64,000 nt of DNA, from positions 94,211,721 through 94,275,720 of the forward strand of contig OZ024931.1 of NCBI GenBank assembly GCA_964017235.1, in the 5' to 3' direction. Below are positions 45,215 through 57,950 of the stretch, one piece after another. Within the stretch, counting starts at the first letter, position 1. Every line of letters starts with the position of its first letter. This DNA is from Sabellastarte sp. h YS-2021 (lineage: Eukaryota > Annelida > Polychaeta > Sabellida > Sabellidae). A program made the position numbers and the translations under genes. The notes under the pieces were generated by a model that ran no database searches, was not told the DNA's origin, and saw nothing but the letters and a program-made list of their open reading frames with translations.

Positions 45215-45475
45215 CATGACAATCCGACCACTGAATGGAACAGACTCCCACAATCGGTCCGATCTCAGAACACAATCATAGGGTTTACAAGCCACCTAAA
45301 GACCTACTTGTTTAGACTTGCATACCCCCCACCATATTATTTCTCCCCTTGCGGCACTAAATCAGGATTTTCACCAGGCATGTTCCTCGAATTTCCCTTT
45401 TTGCCTTAAGTGCATTAGAGGATGTTGCATCAATTTTGCGCTATATAAATGATTCTATTCTATTCTATATGCATG
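45215..45475 (+). pseudogene. 3' end of an L2/CR1-like LINE
   Basis: WNRLPQSVRSQNTIIGFTSH and LKTYLFRL are the last conserved block of L2/CR1-type ORF2 proteins. They are followed by a short 3' UTR ending in gcgctatataaatg and a (ttcta)n tail, the usual close of such elements. It is 5'-truncated; the upstream part of the same ORF is unrelated. Confidence 0.8.
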
Positions 45476-45669
45476 TATTCTCTTTTATTGTATTAAAAAA
45501 TATAGGTATTCTTAATTAATCTTGACCAACAATATTAAAATTGAGATAAATTTTATTTGTTATAAGTTTTAAAATGTGACAAATACACCTGGCATTGTTT
45601 TTGTTCTAAACAACTGATAAATCCAAAGTCCAAGTGGTTTTTCGTCATTTAGTACGAACCATCAGAGTG

Positions 45670-45769
45670 ATGGGCGATAAAATGAGTCCTTCAAAAACTG
45701 AAGTTCGAGCTGACAGTTTTTTATATAAATATATATTGTCATGTTGTGCAGCTACCGTGGCGGAGACAG
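45670..45769 (+). CDS. Mitochondrial carrier, UCP4-like, first coding exon
   Basis: ATG 45670 opens 33 codons ending at a donor (gagacag/gtttgt, exon end 45769, phase 1). The C-terminal half, YILSCCAATVAET, is the first transmembrane helix start typical of SLC25A27/UCP4 (SGCAATVAE in the vertebrate protein). The remaining base G joins TG of the exon at 60751 to give Val. Mitochondrial carriers are six-helix inner-membrane transporters; UCP4-type members are proton or anion carriers of debated role. No promoter motif was recognised upstream. A second in-frame ATG lies four codons on. Confidence 0.8.
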
Positions 45770-46204
45770 GTTTGTATCAAATTATAAGCTGTCAGTTTTT
45801 AAAAATCTTGCGCTTTCTTTTAAATTAATATATTTTTAATTCAATGCAAATACTATACTGCAGTACGAAAAATCAACAAACGCCCACGTAGACGTACATG
45901 GTCACCTGAACTTTCCTGCTTACCAATCAATTGTGGTCAGTAAAAGCAAATTTGACACCCCATGTGTTTTCTAAGTTCATTGCCTCTGCCAAGGAGGATA
46001 CGTTTTGTTGGGTATTTGTTTGCAGAATAATTGCAGAAAATTTGCAGACAGATCTTGATAAAATTTTCGAAGTGCTTCCTGTCACGGCAACATGGTTTTA
46101 AGTTTTGTTCTAAAGTCACGGCATCGCAAGTTAAGTCATAATATCCAAGATTCGAACAAAGAAACTATGTTGGGAAACCCCACAGAATACTGTGACCTCA
46201 TGAA

Positions 46205-46242
<38 letters not shown>

Positions 46243-47249
46243 GACTACTTTGACTAGTCCACAAATTTGGATCTTCAAGTAAAATATTATTAAAAAAATC
46301 CAATGGAATGGTAAAATATTTCCTATGAACATATAAATATACATGGCCTGTGTATTCCATAATGAATTGTCCGCGAATTTCTTCAATTAAAATATTTCTC
46401 ACCCATACATTGTTAGGAAACCCCACGGAATTCTGGTACCTCATATATATTCTACGCAATTGTCAAGCAAATATACCGCTAATAAATTAACTGAGTTATC
46501 GAGACTAGTTAATTTTTAGTGCGATGCTGTGACTTTAGATAAAAACTTTTCTAAAAAATTTTTTAGAAATGTCAACAGTGGCACAAGGAACAGATGACTA
46601 ATTTTTTTTGTTTTTTTGTGGTGATCTGGTTCTATGGGATCAGTAATATTTTAACAATTTTTTAACACAAACTGCACTCAAAAGCAGTATTGGAGGTGTT
46701 GCACCTTGGCAGAGGTCTGCAATCTTCAAGTGCTCTTTGTTTCCAAATATAAAGTTATAAAGTTTAATATCCATGTCAAAATTTATTTCAGTGGTTGTCT
46801 AAATTGATCATCTCGGCTACCAAAGTTTGCCACCCACCCAAGTTTGTTGCCTGCCTTGAGAAGCAACAAGGGCAAATAATGTTGATAACAAATGGAACAA
46901 GTGCTACAGATGTGTTAATGTATCACACAACAAGGAATGTTAATTATGAAAGTGTTTAACTGTTGTCATACAATGTGTGATGAACTTGTGTGGTCGACAA
47001 TCTTGGGTCACTGAGCAGTACATGTACCCTGTACTGTTTGCCACTAGACTGGTGTTAGAAAAGTTGCAGTGTCCATAATTTTTGCCTTTGTGTCTAAGCT
47101 GAATAAACACTCCCTTTCAAGTTACATTTCAATTTAAGATTTTGCATAAGATAGTTAACTCTAGCTAAAAATTATTTGTTTGGGGGATAAGACTTTAATT
47201 ATTTGTTTGGTTCCAGATATAGACTAGTAGACAACTTGGAGCTTTTTTT
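45770..47249. other. Carrier gene intron, 5' part
   Basis: It holds a 29-T run (46211-46239) and a repeated phrase (g(g)aaaccccac(a/g)gaat..tctg) near 46170 and 46410, on both sides of the T run, possibly an old retroelement with its duplication. No exon was recognised. Confidence 0.4.
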
Positions 47250-49292
47250 TTACCCCACAGCCCTGAAGGGCTGTTGGGTTATTGTTTTCACCCATGGTGT
47301 CCGGATGGGTGGGTGGGCGGTGGGAAAAAAGTTTGTTCGGGTTGTATCTTAGAAACTGTAAGGTGTAGGAAGTTGATACTTGGTAGGGACATTGGTTAGG
47401 GAGTGTAAGTGTTAGTGGGTGGACGATTAGACCAATGTTCGATCAATCGTCGGTGTCGTGGTACAATCACGTTCGGTCACTGACAACTTCTAGAAATCGA
47501 TTAAATCTTACCCTTCTTTATGTGTCTCAATATCCACATGTTTTTTTATATTTTAAGCAGTTTTCTAAACTTTCCTTTAATAAATCAATAGATTTCTCAT
47601 GAATTTTGTGTTTGTTTATAACTGCCGCCATATTTACCGGAAGTGGGTGCTTTTGGTAGATTCTAAATGTCAGAAAAACCGTTATTCTTACCGGAATGAA
47701 ATATAATTCATCCCAGAAAGTGTTTCATGATATATTGGGCAACATTGGAGTAAAAAAGTCGATTTTGAGTCGATCATCGGTCGAAAAAATGGACGAATAA
47801 TCGACGATGAAAATTGAGGCAATTCCACTCACTAGTAAGTGTGCAACGTCATGGTGTGACCTTGATTTGACCTTGATTTGACCTTGTCGCAGTGCCCTTG
47901 AGTTTGAACATCTTGTCCGGACTATATCTCAGAAACTGTAAGGTGTAGGAAGTAGAAACTTGATAGGGACATTGGTTAGGATGTGTAGGTATGCAATGTC
48001 ATGGTGTGACCTTGATTTGACCTTGCTGTAGTGATCTTGACCTATAAAATATTGTCCGGGCTATATCACGGCAACCGTAAGGTGTAGGAAGTTGATACTT
48101 GGTAGGGACATTAGTTAGGGAGTGTAGATTTGCAGTGTCATGGTGTGACCTTGATTTGAACTTGCCGTAGTGACCTTGACCTATAAAATCTTGTCCGGGC
48201 TATATCTCGGAAACCGTAAGGTGTAGGAAGTTGATACTTGATAGGGACATTGGTTAGGGGGTGTAGGTGTGCAACGTCATGGTGTGACCTTAATTTGACC
48301 TTGCCGTAGTGACCTTGACCTATAAAAACTTGTCTAGGCTATATCTCGGAAACCGTACGTTGTAGGAAGTTGATACTTGATAGGGACATTGGTTAAGGGG
48401 TGTAGGTGTGCAACGTCATGATGTGACCTTGATTTGACCTTTGGCCTTGCCGTAGTGACCTTCACCTATAAAAACTTGTCCAGGCTATATCTCGGAAACT
48501 GTATGGTGTAGGAAGTTGGTACTTGGTATGGACATTGATTAGGGGTTGCAGGTGTACAACGTCATGGTGTTACCTTTATTTGACCTTTGACCTTGCCATA
48601 GTGACCATGACCTATAATACCTTGTCTGGGCTATATTTCGGAAACCATTAAGTGCAGGAAGTTGATATTTGGTAGGGACATTGGTCGAGGGATATATGTG
48701 TGCAACGTCATAGTGTGACCTGGATGTGACCTTTGATCTTGCATATCTGATGCTATTTTATCTCTCTACAGGGATATCTAATGATATTTTATCTCTCTTA
48801 TATCTTTTTACTTGAATCTTGGTTGTTGCACCTTTGGGTGTCTTTTGATGTAGATTAAGCACTGTTAAAGTCATATTAGAATTCATTAACTGTTTTACTT
48901 TTGCAAGTTCCCATTGTAACAGATGGTATTGCATTAAGTGAGCCACAGGTTTTGCCCCAACTCCACATAAAAGCATGTATTGCCACATCTGTATGTATAG
49001 GTAATATTCAAAACATTCAAACCATAATTCGACCATACAAATGAATATCAAAATGGGAGAAGTCTTAAAGCTTCATAATTTTTAGTTAAATGAATTGTCC
49101 TCTTTTAATACTTCATCTTTACATGCAGTTTCTTTCTCTTAGATGTTATTTTCTCTACTTAAACATTATTTGGACACTGACACTGCTCTGAGAGTATCCC
49201 AATCTGTGTACTGTTTCACTACTTCTTTATCTCATGGTGTTGAAAACTATTTCCCCAGGCTGTGGGGTACAGGCTTCTCTGATGCTATTTTT
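47250..49292 (-). repeat. Half-site-rich tandem element (copy B), with a nested hAT MITE
   Basis: Inverse orientation of copy A. The GC-rich hairpin end lies at 47250-47340, about six tandem units run from 47340 to 48750, and the conserved outer part at 49050-49292 ends ggctgtggggta..ctctgatgctattttt. A perfect DR1 on the minus strand lies at 48581-48593; others are mutated. The first unit is split by the MITE at 47413-47834. It lies inside the carrier intron. Confidence 0.8.
47413..47834. mobile_element. hAT-type MITE nested in copy B
   Basis: A 422-bp non-coding element. The ends TAGTGGGTGGA and TCCACTCACTA are inverse with one mismatch. The perfect 8-bp duplication GTAAGTGT lies at 47405-47412 and 47835-47842, and the duplicated sequence is part of the host repeat unit. 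Internal cgatcgtcgg-type inverted phrases lie close to both ends. Confidence 0.88.
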
Positions 49293-49482
49293 CAGTTATA
49301 TTTCTGTAGTAATCCTTGTTAGGAACATTTAAAGGTTACTCATGGCAGTTATAGTTTGTGCCTTAGAATTGATTTTAGTCTTACTTAAATGTTGCTGATA
49401 TAATTAATATTACATGTAAATAAAATAGTTCAGTCATGTAAACACTATTTCTATGTCTTCTTCCCTGCCAAGTTGATTATTA

Positions 49483-52400
49483 TATCCCCAGACGAAAGTC
49501 GGGGATATATTGGATTCAGGTCCGTCGCGCCGCCGCCGCCGCCGCCGCCGTAGAAATTTCCTTGTGGACGCGATAACTCAAACAAATTAATATTTTTTTT
49601 TCAAACTTGGTACACATGTTAAGGGTGCCCAAAGGAAGATCCCTATTTTAAGGTGACCTTAAACTCCCAGTAAAAAAGAACTTATGGCCACCTTAAGGTC
49701 AGAAATTGCACTTTTGGCCACTTAGAGCCCTGTAGGTCACAAACTATGATGCTCAGCTGGCTGAAATTTTACCTGACAACACATTAATATGTTCTTAGTA
49801 CATGTGCCGAAAATCATGACTTTAAGTTGAGGAGAAAATTGTGTTTGAGGCCCATAAATACCCCCACTTAGGGATTTTTTGCTATACTTTACACATATTT
49901 TGCCCTATAATTTGGAAGTGATAATTCTGATGAGTCTCAAACTGCGCTAGGTATAACTTTGATATGTAATCCTTGTCTGTAGAAAATTTTAGGGCTGTAG
50001 GTTTACCCAAAGGGGTCGACTTAAGGTCTCAAAAGTGCCCACAGAGACCCAAGTTATGCACTTTTTGCCACTTTCAAGCACTGTAGCTTTCAAACTATGT
50101 CTCTCATCTAAGTTAAATATCATCTGGGAATATATCTATGTGTTTTCTTATATGTGCCCCAACATTTAGGCCTTTAATAGACAGTTAACCTGTGTATCAG
50201 GACCATAAACACCCACCCAAGTGACCCTTATAAGACATTTTTCACATCTTTTTCCCTGTAACTTGGAAATGGTAAGTCTGAGAAGTTTCAAACTGTATTA
50301 GATATATATTCTGTGTGTAATCTTAGTATGTAACAGATTTTAAGTCTGAAGCTTTAATTTTGAAGGTCAAATTGAGGTCTCTAAAAGGCTCCCAAAGACC
50401 CAATATTTGGACTTTTTGCTACTTTTAACCCCTGTGACTGTCAAACTATGTGACTGATAGAGCTCAAATCCTATCTGAGAAGATATTAGTATGTTATTTT
50501 TATATGTGCCAAAAATTAAGGCTTTAAGAAGACATTTAACCTGTGTATGAGGACCATAAATCCCCACCCGAGTGACCATTTTTAGACATTTTTCACATAT
50601 TTTTCCCTGTAACTTGGAAATGGTAAGTCTAAGAAGTTTCAAACTGTATTAGATGCATATTCTATGTGTAATCTTAGTATGTGACAAATTTTAAGTCTGA
50701 AGCTTTAATTTAAAGGCTACATTTAGGTCTCTAGAAGGCCCCATAAAGAGCCAATATTTGGACTTTTTGCCAATTTTAAGGCCTATGACTGTTAAACTAT
50801 GTGACTGATAGAGCTGAAATCTCATCTGGGAATACATTATTATGTTCTTTTTACATGTGCCAAAAATCAAGGCTTCAAGTAGACATTTAACCTGTGTATG
50901 AGGACCTTAAACACCCACCTGAGTGACCCTTTTAAGACATTTTTCACATATTTTGCTCTGTAACTTGGAAATGGTAAGTCTGAGAAGTTTCAAACTTTAT
51001 TAGATACATATTCTATGTGTAATCTTAGTATGTAACAAATTTTAAGTCTGAAGCTTTAATTTGAAAGCCACATCGAGATCTCTAAAAGGCCCACAATGAC
51101 CCAATATTTGGACTTTTTACCACCTTTAAGCCCTGTAACTGTTAAACTATGTGATTGATGGAGCTGAAATCCCATCTGGGAATGCATTATTATGTCCTTT
51201 TTACATATGCCGAAAATCAAGGTTTTTAGTAGACATTTAACCTGTGTATGAGGGCCATAGACACTCGCCCAAGTGCCTTTTTTGACATTTTTCCGTATTT
51301 TGCCCTGTTATTTGGAAATGCTTAGTGTGACAAGTCTTAAACTGTATTATATATAATTTTTGTTTGTTATGTATGTCCCCCAAAAAGTTTCAGATCTGTA
51401 GTTTAATTGCTAAGGTCTCTTTAACAATTGTAAAATGCCCACAGAAACCCAATTTATGGATATTATGCCACTTTAAAGCCCAGTAACTGTCAAACGATGT
51501 GGGGTATAGAGCTGAAATCTTTGAACTTTTTAAAAGGATATGCCTGTCTATTTAAATTTTGAATATTAATAATGTTATGGCTATCTTAGTCTTTTAAGAA
51601 CTTATTTTTGTGTGTTATACCTCTGCTTGCTGAGTTTTTCACTTTTTAAAATGAAACTGGTTAAACATATTCAAGTAGACAAAATGGACACTTTAAGTGA
51701 GCTTTAAGTCCCAATATTAATGAAATTATATCCTTATGTAGTAAAACTAGGGGATTTTTAACCCTCAACTAGCCCAGTTTTATTCAACTTGCCTCAGTTA
51801 ATTTTGGCACAGCTCCTACAGTTATGAACTCATTTCAGTTGATAATCACATACTTAAAATTCTCAATTCTTTTTGTATTTGAGTACCCCTTTTATATAGA
51901 TTGTTTGTTTACCATTTATGCTCAACCCACATCCCCCACCCGGATTCCCCCCACCCACCTCTGGGACCTCCAGCTATATTGAGTGACACTAAATAAACAA
52001 TGGTATTTAATGATATCAGATGAGAAACAAAGAACTCAATGGGGTTGCAGATCTTGTGTAATAGTGAGAGAGGTGTGGAGAAGGGGAGAGGGGTGGGGGT
52101 GGGAGGTGGTGGGCTTCATTACATATAACACAAAGGGGAGTCAGAACTGAGATTGTGTCACATATTTAGGTTGCATATATATGGACCACATATATAGGTA
52201 TAGAGGAAATGAATAACTGAAAACAATTTGCAAATTCTAAAAATAATATAATAAAATAATAATATAAACAATTTTTTTTTAAATAATATTTTATTTGTGA
52301 ACAAATATAGAAACAGATATGCGCTTTTGGGATTATGAATTTTAGAATGGACATTGAATCATCAATCATTTAAATACTTTCAAGGAAGATTGAAAAATAT

Positions 52401-52745
52401 GATGAGTTGAGTTAAAAATAATATTTTATTTGTCAACAAATATAGAAACAGATATGCTCTTTTGGGATTATTATTTTAGAATGGACATTCAATCATCAAT
52501 CATTTAAATACTTTGAAAATAGGTTTAGAGTTATCATTGCAGGAAGATTGAAAATATAATTTGAGTTATGTATTCGGCGTCTGGGGATACACCATCTTCC
52601 TTGGGGAGATATAAACAGAGTAGATTGATGTGCTGAAGTTCATATAATAATGGGTAATTATGTTTTAAAAAATTTCCGATCAAAACCTGTGGCGTGAGTG
52701 ATGACCTGTCTGGGGATATGTTGGCGCCGAGTTGGCCCAATCTAG
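49483..52745 (-). mobile_element. 3.26 kb non-autonomous element (right copy, inverted relative to 20609)
   Basis: Reads as the inverse of 20609-23870 through its whole length, including the cggcgg block (49530-49550), the ~350-bp tandem units and the actagattgggcc end. The copies differ by rare substitutions and small indels; shared 91-codon and 67-codon frames differ at one or two residues. It sits in the carrier intron. Flanks differ from those of the left copy, so this is independent insertion, not a large segmental inversion. Confidence 0.78.
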
Positions 52746-53100
52746 TTACTTCTATTTAGTACGTACTTTAAATCTTCAGATACCAGAGTGAATACTTTCC
52801 AGCAAGATTGAATAGCATGCTCATACTCACATACAATTGAATATCACACATTGGGTTACACAACAGGAGCATAGTGTAGCATGATTAACCTTGCTGATTG
52901 TACCCTTTGAACTTTGACCTATGCAACTCTGTCACACTGTTTTGCCCACTCCCTGACTGATATGTTTGAGAGTTTTTTTTTATATTCATATTTAATCTGA
53001 GACTTGGCCTGAAACATTTTGGACTGAGGACACTGTGTGTCTGCATGGTAATGCAAGGTGAATGAGCTACTTCATGTAGACAAGTAGGCAATATGTGTTT
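52746..53100. other. Carrier intron, no gene seen
   Basis: No exon, terminal repeat or tandem array recognised. Confidence 0.4.
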
Positions 53101-53450
53101 AAGCATCCCTTGAAAAGGGTACGTTTATTGTTTTCACCCCTAGTTTTCAGACAGCCGCCACATTATCATCTCCCTTGATATTAGGCTATCAAAATGATAT
53201 TTGGCAGTTATATTTTATAGGCTTGGGAAAAAATTTTGACAGGAATAAATTTGACCTTTGACCTTTATCAAGGTCATATGATCAAAAACATTTTTTTTTT
53301 TGTACTTCCATTTTACCAGACTTGCTCAGATCGTACAGGGTGTGGGTCAACAAAATTTAGCAAGCATATTCTGCACATCAAAATCTAGACGCCAGTCGAT
53401 TTTTGAGATCAATCAGGCCATAATTGACTGATTGATGGGCAATTGATTAT
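53100..53450 (+). repeat. Hairpin-capped repeat family, copy 1
   Basis: It starts aagcatcccttgaaaagggt and continues with ccgccacattatcatctccc, atatttggcagttatat, a DR1 (tgacctttgacct, 53252-53264) and aaggtcatatgatcaaaaa. The same phrases in the same order occur at 58305 and, more diverged, at 61250. Confidence 0.6.
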
Positions 53451-53459
53451 TGGTTGGTA

Positions 53460-54110
53460 AAAAACTTGCTAAAATTAAAGGCTAAAAGTGCTTCTAACTC
53501 ACTTATTATTGGTCCTAGAGGGTTCGGATGTGAAACCAACCTGTAAGAAATCATTCGCTGTGAGTCTTCTGATGTGGTCAGATTTGACCATGGGGCCCCT
53601 CCTTTAAGGTCAAATGAGGATAGCCCAACTTAAAAGGGCTTATAACTTGACACAGGACCCCTCCTTCAAGATCAAATGAGGATAGTCAAATGTAAAAGTG
53701 CTTATATAACTTGCTTATTATTGGTCCTAGAGGTTTGCAATGTCAAAACAACCTTTGGGTAATCATGGGCTGGGAGTCTTCTGATGTGTTCATATTTGAC
53801 CTTGGACCCCTCCTTCAAGGTCAAGTGAGGATAGTCAAACATAAAAGTGCTTATAACTCGCTTATTATTGGTCCTAGAGGTTTAGAATGTCAAAACAACC
53901 TTTTGGTAATCATGGGCTGGGAGTCTTCTGATGTGGTCAGATTTGACTGTGGGCACCTCCTTCAAGGTCAAACAAGGATAGTCAAATGTAAAAGTGCTTA
54001 TTACTCACTTATTATTGGTCGATCAGTTTTGCAATGTGAAAACAACCTATAGGTAATCATGGGCTGGGAGTCTGCTGATGTGGTCAAGGTTTGACCTTGG
54101 GGCCCCTCCT
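53460..54110 (+). repeat. Tandem array, about 140-150-bp units, 4+ copies
   Basis: The phrase cttattattggtcctagagg recurs near 53502, 53714 and 53860, and diverged near 54007. Each is followed by caatgtcaaaacaacc-like, gggctgggagtcttctgatg and tcaaggtcaa phrases. Diverged units reappear at 57719-57950, so the composite array 54631-57718 seems to have inserted into or expanded within this one. Confidence 0.7.
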
Positions 54111-54630
54111 TTTTTAACTCTTCACAATGGTTCTTTAGCATTTCATATAAATTGAAAGCTGTAGGGATGCTCTGTTTTTGCGTACAAAAACCCTTTGGTG
54201 TAGTTAACTTGGAATAATTTACAAACTGGTTTGGGCTCTTAAGTATTTTAAGTCTCAAGGGCACACACTACCAACCCTTTTCCTTAAGAAAAATACTGAG
54301 ACCTGCTACAGTACTTATGGGTATACACTTTATCAGTGCATCATGGAATGGTAAAAAGAACTTTGCTTAAGCCTATTCTTGCATTTCTTGAAAAGTAAAT
54401 TAAAAATTTCAGCAAGAAATATTCACTAGCAAGGAACTGCAGTTTATTTTTAATAAATGATGTGGTTTTATATTTTCAAAGCTGGAGTAATTTACTCCAT
54501 TGTACGATTGTACTAACAATTATATATTGCATATGTCATAAACATGAATAAACAAAAAAAAATTGTCATGATCATGGTTGCTTCGATAAGAGTATGTACT
54601 GTTGTGTAGAGTCATGGCATGGCACTAATT

Positions 54631-56130
54631 GTATCCCCGACGCGAAGCGGGGATACTATGGATTCATCATCGTCGTCGTCCGCGCCCTCGTCCGCGTCCG
54701 CAGAGATTTCTTGTTAGCGACCTACAGTCCACATTTCTTTCCGGATTTCTTTCATATTTGGCAGGTGGCTTGATATGGTAGAGGACTCGCCACCCTATCT
54801 TTTTGGTAGGCTTTATGTCTAAATTAGGCCTGTGGTAGACAAAAATGTCTAAAATGTGGAATATTGCTTGTTAGCGACCTACAGTCCACATTTCTTTCCA
54901 GATTTCTTTCATATTTGGCAGGTGGCTTGGTATGCTAGAGGACTCGCCACCCTATCTTTTTGGTAGGCTTTATGTCTAAATTAGGCCTCTGGTAGACAAA
55001 AATGTCTAAAATGCATTAAAATTCATGAAATCATGCACTAAATCACTTATAACTTGAAAAGTGTTGCATTTAGAGCATTTTGTTAAAATATGTTATTCAG
55101 ACACTTTTTTCATAGCTACAACATGGTGAGTAACTTGGGTGTCTGTCTCAATAGCTAAGTGAGTAATAGCTACTTTTGGGCTTTTCAGTAACTTCCATCA
55201 TGAGTAAAATCACTTGTAACTTGAAAACTATTGCATTTACACAATTTTGTATAAATATGTTATTCATCTATTTTTGGGTCAGCTATAACATAGTAAAATT
55301 TCAGACCTGTAGCTCATGGCATAGCTGAGTAATAGCTACTTTTAGGTTATCACTGTTGAGTAAATTACTTATAACTTCAAAAGTATTACATTTAGAGTAT
55401 TTTGTTTCAATATGTTATTCACCTATTTCGGAGTCAGCTATAACATAGTGAAGTTCCAGACCTGTGGCTCATTGCATAGCTGAGTAATAGCTACTTTGAA
55501 GTTCACACTGTTGAGTAAATCAGTTGTAATTGGAAAACTATTGCATTTACAGAAATTTGTGTAAATATGTTATTCAGCTACTTTTGGGTCAGCTATAACA
55601 TAGTGAAATTACAGACCTGTAGCTCATGGCACAACTGAGCAATAGCTATTTTCAGGTACTGACTGTTGAGTAAATGACTTGTAACTTGAAAAATATTGCA
55701 TTTGGAGTATTTTGTTAAAATATGTTGTTCACCTACTTTTGGGTCAGCTATAACGTCGTGAAATTACAGACTTATAGCTCATGGCATAGCTGAGCAATAG
55801 CTATTTTCAGGTTCTCACTATTGAGTAAATCAGTTGTAACTTGAAAACTATTGCATTTACAGTATTTTGCTTAAATATGTTGTTCACCTAATTTTGGGTC
55901 AGCTATAACATAGAAAAAATTCAGACATGTAGCTCATTGGATAGCTGAGTAATAGCTACTTTGAGGTTATCACTGTTGAGTAAATCAGTTATAACGTGAA
56001 AACTATGACATTTACAGTATTTTGTTTAAATATGTTATTCACATAATTTTTGGTCAGCTATAACAGAGTGAAATTGCAGACCTCTATGTCATGGCATAGC
56101 TTACCAATATCTACTTTCAGGTTCTCACTG
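54631..56130 (+). repeat. Hairpin end plus two tandem arrays (~156-bp units)
   Basis: A 9-bp-stem hairpin (gtatccccg / cggggatac, 54631-54656) is followed by a (cgt)n-rich stretch similar to the GC-rich end of the 3.26 kb elements. Next are two ~156-bp units (54713-55020, ccacatttctttcc) and then seven units of 153-166 bp with taacttgaaaa near 55049, 55215, 55371, 55526, 55679, 55836 and 55989. ORFs are absent or trivial. Confidence 0.75.
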
Positions 56131-56269
56131 TTGAGTAAATCATTGTATCCACTGGATAGCCGCAGTGTGTAGCGAGATTTCACCATTACCGCTCTAACGA
56201 AAAAAATATTATAGCTAGCCTTCTCAAGTTTGCAAGGTATATTACAGGGTGCACCACAGAATTCTATTG

Positions 56270-57718
56270 GTAGGCTTTATGTCTAAATTAGGCCTGTGGC
56301 TAAATTACTTGCCTACTAAAAATGAGTAATTCTGCATTTTCTCTAAAAGTATTGCAGACAGCAAATTTTTCTTAAATAACTCATTCACCTACTTTTGGGA
56401 GAGCTTTCACATGCTGAAGTTCCAGACCTGTAGGTAATTACTCACCTACTCAAAATGAGTAAATGCGAATTATCTCTAAAAGTATTGCAGATAGCCAATT
56501 TTTCTCAAATAACTCATTCACCTACTTTTGGGAGAGCTTTCACTTGGTGAAGTTTCAGTCCCGTAGGTAATTACTCACCTACTGAAAATGAGTAAATGCA
56601 AATTATCTCTAAAAGTATTCCAGATAGCCAATTTTTGTCAAATAACTCCTTCACCTACTTTTGGGAGACCTTTCACTTGGTGAAGTTTCAGTCCCGTAGG
56701 TAATTACTCACCTACTGAAAATGAGTAAATGCAAATTATCTCTAAAAGTATTCCAGATAGCCAATTTTTGTCAAATAACTCCTTCACCTACTTTTGGGAG
56801 ACCTTTCACTTGGTGAAGTTTCAGACCTGTAGCTAATTATTCACCTACTCAAAATGAGTAAATGCTAATTATCTCTAAAAGTATTGCAGATATCCAATTT
56901 TTATCAAATAACTCATTCATCTACTTTTGGGAGAGCTTTCACATGGTGAAGTTTCAGACCCATAGCTAATTATTCACCTACTCAAAATGAGTAAATGCAA
57001 ATTATCTCTAAAAGTATTCCAGATAGCCAATTTTTGTCAAATAACTCCTTCACCTACTTTTGGGAGACCTTTCACTTGGTGAAGTTTCAGACCTGTAGCT
57101 AATTATTCACCTACTCAAAATGAGTAAATGCGAATTATCTCTAAAAGTATTGCAGATATTCAATTTTTCTCAAATAACTCATTCACATACTTTTGGGAGA
57201 GCTTTCACTTGGTGAAGTTTCAGACCCGTAGGTAATTACTCACCTACTGAAAATGAGTAAATGCAAATTATCTCTAAAAGTATTCCAGATAGCCAATTTT
57301 TGTCAAATAACTCCTTCACCTACTTTTGGGAGACCTTTCACTTGGTCAAGTTTCAGACCTGTAGCTAATTATTCACCTACTCAAAATGAGTAAATACTAA
57401 TTACCTCTAAAAGTATTGCAGATATCCAATTTTTATCAAATAACTCATTCATCTACTTTTGGGACAGCTTTCACATGGTGAAATTCCAGACCCGTAGGTA
57501 ATTACTCACCTACTGAAAATGAGTAAATTCGAATTATCTCTAAAAGTATTGTAGATAGCCAATTTTTCTCAAATAACTCATTCGCCTACTTTTGAGAGAG
57601 CTTTCACTTGGTGAAGTTTCAGACCCGTAGCTAATTATTCACCTACTCAAAATGAGTAAATGCGAATTATCTCTAGAAGTATTGCAGATAGCCAGTATTT
57701 CTCAAATAACTCATTAAT
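56270..57718 (+). repeat. Tandem array, ~134-bp units, 11 copies
   Basis: The phrase aatgagtaaat recurs every 131-136 bp (near 56319, 56452, 56588, 56722, 56853, 56988, 57119, 57255, 57386, 57521 and 57651). Units share ttatctctaaaagtatt, tcaaataactc and cacctacttttgggag. Some neighbouring units are nearly identical (56580-56850), pointing to recent local duplication. Confidence 0.85.
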
Positions 57719-57950
57719 ATGAAAACAACTTATAGGAAGTCATGGGCTGCAAATCTTTTCATGTGGTCAGATTTGACCTTGGGCCCCTCCTGCTTATTAT
57801 TGGTCCTAGAGGTTTGCAATGTGAAAACGACTTATAGGAAATCATGGGCTGCGAATCTTTTGATGTGGTCAGACTTCACCTTGGGCCCCTGCTACAGGGT
57901 CAAATAAGGGTAGCCAAACTTAAAAGTGCTTTCAGCTTGCTTATTAACGA
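57719..57950 (+). repeat. Continuation of the 53460 array
   Basis: One and a half units with aggaa(g/a)tcatgggctgc, gatgtggtcaga and attattggtcctagagg, matching 53460-54110. The abrupt junction with the 134-bp array is at about 57718. Confidence 0.65.

Noticed and set aside
44975-45409. 144-codon ORF read as one gene
   Set aside because: Only its last third matches anything (a LINE C-terminus); the first part is unrelated sequence that happens to be open.
20609-52745. Inverted segmental duplication
   Set aside because: Similarity stops at the element borders; flanks of the two copies differ.
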